A stretch of DNA of 64,000 nt, taken from assembly GCF_900156895.1 (NCBI RefSeq), contig NZ_FTPD01000023.1, positions 289,000-352,999 on the forward strand. Reading direction: 5' to 3'. The notes under the pieces were generated by a model. That model was given only the letters and a program-made list of their open reading frames with translations, did not search any database and had not been told where the DNA came from. Positions 58,343 through 64,000 of this stretch are shown here, in pieces. The DNA is from Mesorhizobium prunaredense (GTDB lineage Bacteria; Pseudomonadota; Alphaproteobacteria; Rhizobiales; Rhizobiaceae). The number at the start of each line of letters is the position of its first letter. The stretch's first letter is position 1. The position numbers and the translations under genes were made by a program.

Positions 58343-60427
58343 TCAGTTGATCGGACCGCCTTCACCGGGCTTGCCCGGAAGCTGCTCGGGGAACAGCTCG
58401 TAGTCGCCCTGCTTGTCGGCCGCGACGAAGACCCGTTCACGGATGATCGTGTCCTCCGCCCAATTGAACATGAAGATCGGCGCGCCTTCAGGAATGTTGG
58501 AGAAGCGCTTGTTGATGATGAGCGCACCCGGATATTCTGTCAGGCCGATCGTATCGAGATTCGTCGTCGAGACCTTCTGGTACTGCTTCATCAGATCAGC
58601 CCGCTCGTCATTGTCGTTGCTGGAGATGAACTTGTTGACGACGTCCACGAGTTCCTGCTCGAACGGCATCAGATCGACCGTGCTGTCCGTTCCTGCCCTG
58701 TGATGCCAACTCGTGCGCGGACCGGTCGGGGCAAGCTGGGTCGTGTTCTGCACAACTGAGGTCTGTTCCTGCTCGTTGCGGCGAACAAGCCAGTCGAAGC
58801 GCCCGGCATACTGGGTTGCGTCGCGCTTCGCGCCATCGATTGTGTTCAGCACGACCTTGAGGCCAAGCTGTTCCATCTGGCCGACCAGACCTTCCGCGAG
58901 ATTGCGATCGGTGCTGTAGTCGGAATTCACGAGAAGCACGATCTGTACGTCCGAGCCGCCAGCTGTACCGGCCGGGAAGTTGACGGCGCCGTTGCCGTCC
59001 GTGTCCTTCAACCCGACCTTCTCCAGCAGCGCCTTGGCGCCTTCCAGATCGAACGGGTAGTACACCGTCGAGGCGCGATCATAGAAGCTCGTCCCAGAGG
59101 AAATGCCGCCGGGATAGATCGCTGTGAAGGGTCCTTTAACGAGGGATTCGCCGAGTTTCTTGCGATCGATGGCCATGGTCACGGCCTTACGGAAATCGAC
59201 GTTGCGGTTGAGCTCGCGTACGGCTTGCGCCCGCTCGTCCGGCTCGCCCCAGCCATTGGCTGAAAAGTTCATGCGCAGATTGTAGCCGATCAGCCGGGCG
59301 CCAAAGGCCAACCGCGCGGGAGCCGTTTCCTGTGCGGCGCGCTTCAGCGATTCCACGAAATTTTCCGGTTGCTCCAGGTTCGAGATATCGCCGGACCCGG
59401 CGATCGCCTGCACGTCGCGATCGGCCCAAGTCGAAAGCTTGTAGTGCAGTTCGTTGAGATAGGGCAGCTGATTTCCCTCTTCGTCCACCTTCCAATAGTA
59501 AGGATTGCGGCGAAGCACGATGACGTCGTCCGAACGGTATTCGATAGGCACCCAGGCGCCCATGACGGGCATATTCAAGTATTCCGGCGGAAAGCCGTTC
59601 TTGTACTCGTCATAGGTGGTGCCTGCATATTTCGGATGCTTGGTCTTCAAAATGTGCGAGGGGCCGGGGCAGAAGGTTCCATAGGCCATCGCATAGAGAT
59701 GCTGGCGCGGGAACGCGTCCTTAAAAGTCCATTTGATCGTATATTTGTCTATCGCCTTCAGGGTGGTGCCTTCTCCGAACGTTTCCGGTGTTGCACCGTT
59801 CAGCGGCGAGACGTTCGGATCGACGACATTGTCGTCCCAATAGAACATCACGTCATCGGCGTCGAAGGGATCTCCGTCGGACCACTTTGCGCCTTCGATC
59901 AACTTCATCGTCAGTGTGTGGCCGTCTTCCGACCACTCCCAGCTCTGGGCAAGATTGGGCAGCGGCTCGACGTCTTGGGCATCGACCTGGAAGAGCGGCG
60001 CGGTGCGCGTCAGGCATTCGAACATCGCAATGTCAATGCCGCCCCAGCCTTGCGTCTGCCCGGCGCTGTAGTTCCAGCCTTCCGGCCGGCCGCCGATGAC
60101 GTGGCGCATCGTGTCGCCATAGACGCCTATCCCGTCGGGCATGTTGCCTGTCTTGAAAACCATCGGCTTCTTTGGCAGCCGCTCGGCCAACGGAGGCAGT
60201 TTCCCGGTCTTGACGAATTTTTCGGTGACCCACTCCGGCTCGCGATATTCGGATTGCGCCTTGAATTCCAGAATTGAATCGCGCGGCACGTAATTGATCT
60301 TGCCTTGCGCCGGAAACGGCGGCTGTTCCGGCACGATCGTCGGCTCGGACGCCACGGCCTGGATCGCGAACGCCGATACGCCAAACAGAAGCGCGGCGGC
60401 GGTTTTCATGCGGCCAAAAATGTTCAT
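58343..60427 (-). CDS. agpA: Alpha-galactoside ABC transporter substrate-binding protein (AgpA-like)
   Basis: A 694-aa family-5 periplasmic binding protein. The signal peptide is MNIFGRMKTAAALLFGVSAF plus AIQAVA. The SBP5 signature is in LPNLAQSWEWSEDGHTLTMK with GAKWSDGDPFDADDVMFYWD. The large size fits AgpA, which in Sinorhizobium is needed for melibiose and raffinose use. The gene order around it (GH4, binding protein, two permeases, double ATPase, GH4) is the agp order, supporting the assignment over a peptide-binding role. Confidence 0.9.
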   Translation of the reverse strand: MNIFGRMKTAAALLFGVSAFAIQAVASEPTIVPEQPPFPAQGKINYVPRDSILEFKAQSEYREPEWVTEKFVKTGKLPPLAERLPKKPMVFKTGNMPDGIGVYGDTMRHVIGGRPEGWNYSAGQTQGWGGIDIAMFECLTRTAPLFQVDAQDVEPLPNLAQSWEWSEDGHTLTMKLIEGAKWSDGDPFDADDVMFYWDDNVVDPNVSPLNGATPETFGEGTTLKAIDKYTIKWTFKDAFPRQHLYAMAYGTFCPGPSHILKTKHPKYAGTTYDEYKNGFPPEYLNMPVMGAWVPIEYRSDDVIVLRRNPYYWKVDEEGNQLPYLNELHYKLSTWADRDVQAIAGSGDISNLEQPENFVESLKRAAQETAPARLAFGARLIGYNLRMNFSANGWGEPDERAQAVRELNRNVDFRKAVTMAIDRKKLGESLVKGPFTAIYPGGISSGTSFYDRASTVYYPFDLEGAKALLEKVGLKDTDGNGAVNFPAGTAGGSDVQIVLLVNSDYSTDRNLAEGLVGQMEQLGLKVVLNTIDGAKRDATQYAGRFDWLVRRNEQEQTSVVQNTTQLAPTGPRTSWHHRAGTDSTVDLMPFEQELVDVVNKFISSNDNDERADLMKQYQKVSTTNLDTIGLTEYPGALIINKRFSNIPEGAPIFMFNWAEDTIIRERVFVAADKQGDYELFPEQLPGKPGEGGPIN

Positions 60428-60609
60428 TGTCCTGGTTTCTCCCTTATGCTTCGGGCCTGCCGCGATGGCATGGCTCTCCTCCTACAAGCATCGAACGAAG
60501 CGGTATTCCGCTTTCTCAGATGACAGTGCCGTGCTGCCCGGGCGCATTCGCCGAGGCACGATCCTGTCCGCCCGGTTTTCCGGAACATTGGCTTATCGCA
60601 ACCAATATC

Positions 60610-62082
60610 TCAGCCGGCCGCGCGCAATTTCGTGGCTTCCTTTTCGGCCCTGATCTCTTCGATCGAGCGAACCTCGCGGCGGGCGACGCCCTTCCATTCC
60701 CGCGTTTTTACCGTCGCGCGGCTCAGCCGCTCCTTGGCGCCGTCGATCGCATGGGCGAATTGCGGCAGCCATTGCGCTTGCGCCACAACCATCTCGTCGA
60801 CCATCTGCCAGACCTCTTCCGGCGTGCAGATGGCGCCGACCAGCGGATCGTGCAGAACGGCCAGTTTCAGGAGGTCGATGTCGCCGGAGATTGCCGCGTG
60901 GACGGACATGCGCTGGACATTGATCGACGAAATGCAGGTCGCGGCGCAGGCTTCCGGAAGCGTTATGCCGGCCACCATGTTGATGCCGAAGCGATCGACG
61001 AAACCAGGCGATTCGATGATTGCATCGGACGGAAGATTGGTGATGACGGCGTCGTTCTTGACGTTGAAGTGTCCGCGATAGACCCGACCGGTCTCGAGCG
61101 CTTCCAGTATGTGGCTGGCGTGCTCGTTCGAGCGGCGCCCGGGATCGAAGGGCTTTCCCGCATCTTCGAGGAATTGCGGGAACTCGGTTTCGAACCAGTT
61201 CCGGGTTTCGGTCGAATAGCGCAGATAACCGCCGGTTTCGCCGTGGATCCAGTCCGACATGTCGATCCACTTGGCAGTCTCCTCAGGCCGTTTGCGGTAC
61301 CAGGGCAGATATTCCGACAGGTGGCCGTTGCTTTCGGTCGAATAGACGCCGAATCGCTTCAACACGTCGATCCTGAGTTTCTCCTGCCGCGAGAAGACCG
61401 GATGCGCCTCGAAGGCGGCGACGAGCTCATCCTTGCCGATCTTGCGGCCCTTGACGCGGACGTCGACGAACCAGGTCTGGTGGTTGATGCCGGAGCAGAC
61501 ATAGTCGAGCTCGCCTTCCCCGGCGCCGAGGATCTCGGCAATCTGCTCGGCCCCGTGCTGGACCCCATGGCAGAGACCGACCGTATCGACCTTGCCGAAT
61601 TCGATCGCCGCCCAGGTGTTCATCGCCATCGGGTTGGCATAGTTCAGGAATTTCGCGCCTGGCTCGGCCAATTCGCGAATGTCCTTGCAGAAATCCAGAA
61701 TGACCGGGATGTTGCGCTGGCCGTAGAGAATGCCACCGGCGCAGATCGTATCGCCGACGCACTGGTCGACGCCATATTTCAAGGGGATGCGGATATCATC
61801 GGCATAGGCGGCGAGACCTCCGACGCGCACACAGCTAATGATGTAGCGCGCGCCCTCGATCGCCTTGCGGCGGTCCGTCGTCGCGGTCACCCGTGCAGGA
61901 AGCTGGCTCGACTTGACGATCCGCAGGAGAATCGACTCGATCATCTTGAGATTGTGCTCGCTGATGTCGGTCAGTGCGAACTCGATGTCGCGTAGCTCCG
62001 GCACACACAAAATGTCCGTGAACAGCTTCTTGGTGAAACCGACGCTGCCCGCGCCTATGATTGCGATCTTAAATCTGCTCAT
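60610..62082 (-). CDS. agaL1: Glycoside hydrolase family 4 alpha-galactosidase (AgaL1-like)
   Basis: A 490-aa GH4 enzyme with NAD motif GAGSVGFTKK at the N-terminus, NYANPMAMNTWAAIEFG, and metal ligands in VGLCHGVQH (Cys-His) and SGINHQTWF (Asn-His). It is the first gene of the leftward agp-type operon and lies opposite the AraC regulator gene. It should hydrolyse the imported galactosides inside the cell. Confidence 0.9.
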   Translation of the reverse strand: MSRFKIAIIGAGSVGFTKKLFTDILCVPELRDIEFALTDISEHNLKMIESILLRIVKSSQLPARVTATTDRRKAIEGARYIISCVRVGGLAAYADDIRIPLKYGVDQCVGDTICAGGILYGQRNIPVILDFCKDIRELAEPGAKFLNYANPMAMNTWAAIEFGKVDTVGLCHGVQHGAEQIAEILGAGEGELDYVCSGINHQTWFVDVRVKGRKIGKDELVAAFEAHPVFSRQEKLRIDVLKRFGVYSTESNGHLSEYLPWYRKRPEETAKWIDMSDWIHGETGGYLRYSTETRNWFETEFPQFLEDAGKPFDPGRRSNEHASHILEALETGRVYRGHFNVKNDAVITNLPSDAIIESPGFVDRFGINMVAGITLPEACAATCISSINVQRMSVHAAISGDIDLLKLAVLHDPLVGAICTPEEVWQMVDEMVVAQAQWLPQFAHAIDGAKERLSRATVKTREWKGVARREVRSIEEIRAEKEATKLRAAG

Positions 62083-62279
62083 TCGAACCTTCTCCGCAAG
62101 CGGATTGGACCGATAGGTAAAATCGGTTCGTGGAAATCCGGTTTAGGCGTGTTATTCGGAAGACACGCAACCAAGCGGCGTGCAACCGGGATTTCATCCT
62201 CATCCCTTTTGTTTTTGGTCAGTATGCGTAAGATCACGTCCCTCCGGTAGGGCGTAGATGTGCTTTGTAGGGTAATTTT

Positions 62280-63179
62280 GTGCTGCAAAAACTCGTCGAC
62301 CTTGGACCGGTGATGAAGATGATTTCCCTGCCGCGCGCTCGGCAGCGATTGCACACCATGCCGACGAGCACCGGCTACGACGTGAGATCGGATGCCGGCT
62401 ACAGCTGGGATGGCCGCAGGCGCGGGCAGACGCCGTTCACAGTGATGCAGCACACCATCAGCGGCACCGGAAACCTGCGTTACGGAACCAGGTCCTACCG
62501 CATCGCTCCGGGCGAGACGATGCTGTTGGTTGTTCCGCATTCGCACCGCTACTGGGTCGAAAAGGGCGGGCGCTGGGAGTTTTTCTGGATATCGATGCAT
62601 GGGGCGGAAGCGTTGCGCATCCATAGAGAGGTCCTAGCAACAAAAGGACCGGTGTTCAGCCTGCGGGCAGCGACCGTCGATAATCTGGCCGACTGCGCCT
62701 ACCGGCTGGTCAAAGGCGACGGCTCAACTCCGGCACGCGCCTCGGCAATTTCCTACGAGGCGGCCATGGCACTCTATGACGACGTGTTCGAACTGCACGG
62801 AAATGACGTGGCGGAGAATTCGGTAGTGCGTCAGGTGACTGACTATATCGGTGCGCATCTGCATCTGCCGTTGCCGGTCGATGAGCTGGCGCGGCTTTCC
62901 GGTCTCAGTCGCGCGCATTTCTCACGTGTGTTCGCGGCGCATGAAGGTATTCCTCCGGCTGAGTTCGTCCTCAACAGACGCCTCGACCGCGCCGCAAAGC
63001 TACTGACCATGTCCGCCGACCTTCCGGTGAAGGATATTTCCGGCATGTGCGGCTTCGAAGATCCCAACTACTTCGCCAAGGTATTCCGACGTGGCTTCGG
63101 CGTCAGTCCGACAGAATTCAGAACCACTGGCATGTATGCAAGCGCCGGTTATCAGCAGGGGCAGATTTTGGACAGATGA
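62280..63179 (+). CDS. agpT: AraC family regulator of the galactoside operon (AgpT-like)
   Basis: A 299-aa AraC/XylS regulator. The N-terminal half is a cupin-like effector domain (TISGTGNLRYGTRSYRIAPG; VPHSHRYWVEKGGRWEFFWI). The C-terminal double HTH has LPVDELARLSGLSRAHFSRVFAAHEG and DLPVKDISGMCGFEDPNYFAKVFRRGFGVSPTEFR. It is divergent from agaL1 across a 197-bp region, like agpT, the activator of agp in Sinorhizobium. The start may be the GTG at 62280 or an ATG at 62313. Confidence 0.88.
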   Translation: MLQKLVDLGPVMKMISLPRARQRLHTMPTSTGYDVRSDAGYSWDGRRRGQTPFTVMQHTISGTGNLRYGTRSYRIAPGETMLLVVPHSHRYWVEKGGRWEFFWISMHGAEALRIHREVLATKGPVFSLRAATVDNLADCAYRLVKGDGSTPARASAISYEAAMALYDDVFELHGNDVAENSVVRQVTDYIGAHLHLPLPVDELARLSGLSRAHFSRVFAAHEGIPPAEFVLNRRLDRAAKLLTMSADLPVKDISGMCGFEDPNYFAKVFRRGFGVSPTEFRTTGMYASAGYQQGQILDR

Positions 63180-63460
63180 CAAATAGCGCTGACCTGTCAC
63201 CCTTTGATGGCTGCTTTTAGCGCGAGAGAGACCGTCAACTTGGTCACTCGGACACCGGCTTTCAGGAGGCGGCAAAGTTGATCTCGACGTCCGAGGTGCG
63301 GCGCATTGTGGACCAGCGTTAGGCCGGGTTACGGACCGGAAGCTTCGGGAAAAAAGGCCTCCTAGGCGGACAGTCAGCATGCCGCCGACGAACGAACCCG
63401 CTGCGCGGGAGGGGCGCCTGCGGTTGAGGTAGAGATCAGGGACCGGTCGTCGCGCCTGCG
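63180..63460. other. Non-coding junction region
   Basis: No gene is supported. The aminopeptidase remnant begins abruptly at its right end, so a deletion or insertion joint is likely here. Confidence 0.4.
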
Positions 63461-63979
63461 CTGGCCCACCAGCGCGTCTACGTACAGGACGATTCCGCAT
63501 TCAACGAGGCATTCGCCGTCGCCGTCGAAACAACCGGCGTGAGAAAATGGCTGGGCGCGGCTGATGATACCGGCGAATTGCGCCGTTACAAAGCCGACCG
63601 AAAGCGCAGAGCTCAATTTCTTGCGCTGGTGTCGCAGACCCGGGACGAGCTAAGCCATGTCTATGACGGCAGCGCTACCTCTGAGCAGAAGCGGGCCGCG
63701 AAGATAGCCGCGATCGAACGGCTGCGGATGCGCTACCGAGAGATGCGCGACAGTCGCTGGCGTGGATACCAGGGATACGATGTCTGGTTCAATTCTCCGA
63801 TTAACAACGCGAAGCTCGCCGCGACTTCCGTCTACGGCGATCAGGTGGCGACGTTTCTCCGCTTGTTCGATTTGTGTTCGGGCGACTATCCAAGGTTCTA
63901 CGCGTTGGTTCGACGGATCGGCGCGTTAGACAAATCTGACCGCGCCGAAGCGCTCAAAGCAGCAGATTCATGCGATTGA
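63461..63979 (+). pseudogene. Putative zinc aminopeptidase, 5'-truncated
   Basis: The open frame begins to look like protein at LAHQRVYVQDDSAFNEAFAV, then AVETTGVRKWLG, and runs to a TGA at 63977-63979. This is the second half of the predicted aminopeptidase family (PF10023 type), in which HELAHQ..YV.DD..FNE.FA binds zinc. The HE of the metal motif and everything before it are missing (the codons ahead read PVVAPA). No start codon is appropriate; a GTG at 63539 could only give an inactive fragment of 146 aa. Confidence 0.7.
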
Positions 63980-64000
63980 GCCGGTCAAATCCGAAGGCCA

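Overview
The window looks like an accessory stretch of a chromosome or large replicon from an alphaproteobacterial rhizobium, most likely Mesorhizobium or a close Phyllobacteriaceae relative. This is inferred from the gene set: a Ros/MucR regulator, an HWE histidine kinase, an agp-type alpha-galactoside cluster arranged as in Sinorhizobium, CIRCE-controlled groESL, and many tiny orphan genes of rhizobial type. The DNA is GC-rich. No phage structural genes, CRISPR array or complete insertion sequence was seen.

Region 1 (1-1.3 kb) holds the 5' part of a Gfo/Idh/MocA oxidoreductase gene and a CAU-anticodon tRNA.

Region 2 (1.3-27.1 kb) is a mosaic. It opens with a frameshifted serine recombinase beside the tRNA. 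It contains a LOV-like kinase/response-regulator pair, an AI-2E-type permease, groES-groEL with a CIRCE operator, a pterin dehydratase, an orphan full-length nuoD plus a second nuoD 3' scrap, and an AttEFGH-like ABC operon. Around these lie many genes of under 130 codons, several present twice or three times with some copies broken. A 13-bp piece of the tRNA 3' end recurs at 27.1 kb, so this block may be, or descend from, a tRNA-targeted island. Gene scraps (transglutaminase, pcm, nuoD, a tRNA 3' end) and a 145-bp inverted-repeat element support a history of insertion and deletion.

Region 3 (27.3-52.8 kb) is a large catabolic block. It carries a branched-chain-type ABC importer (livKHMGF-like), a three-component cytochrome P450 system (reductase, 2Fe-2S ferredoxin, P450) with a divergent LysR regulator, and S-formylglutathione hydrolase. 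It also has a flavin aromatic monooxygenase, a two-domain extradiol dioxygenase, hydrolases, two related zinc alcohol dehydrogenases, an Ldh-type dehydrogenase, and a LigJ/LigK pair that would deliver pyruvate and oxaloacetate. A TetR gene lies inside it. A GATAC-N6-GTATC-like palindrome occurs upstream of at least five of its transcription units, suggesting one regulon. The likely job is import and meta-cleavage of an aromatic compound, perhaps a methoxylated one, but the substrate cannot be read from the sequence.

Region 4 (53.0-63.2 kb) is an alpha-galactoside uptake cluster: divergent AraC regulator (agpT-like), GH4 glycosidase, solute-binding protein, two permeases, fused double ATPase and a second GH4 enzyme. 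The window ends with a 5'-truncated aminopeptidase gene.
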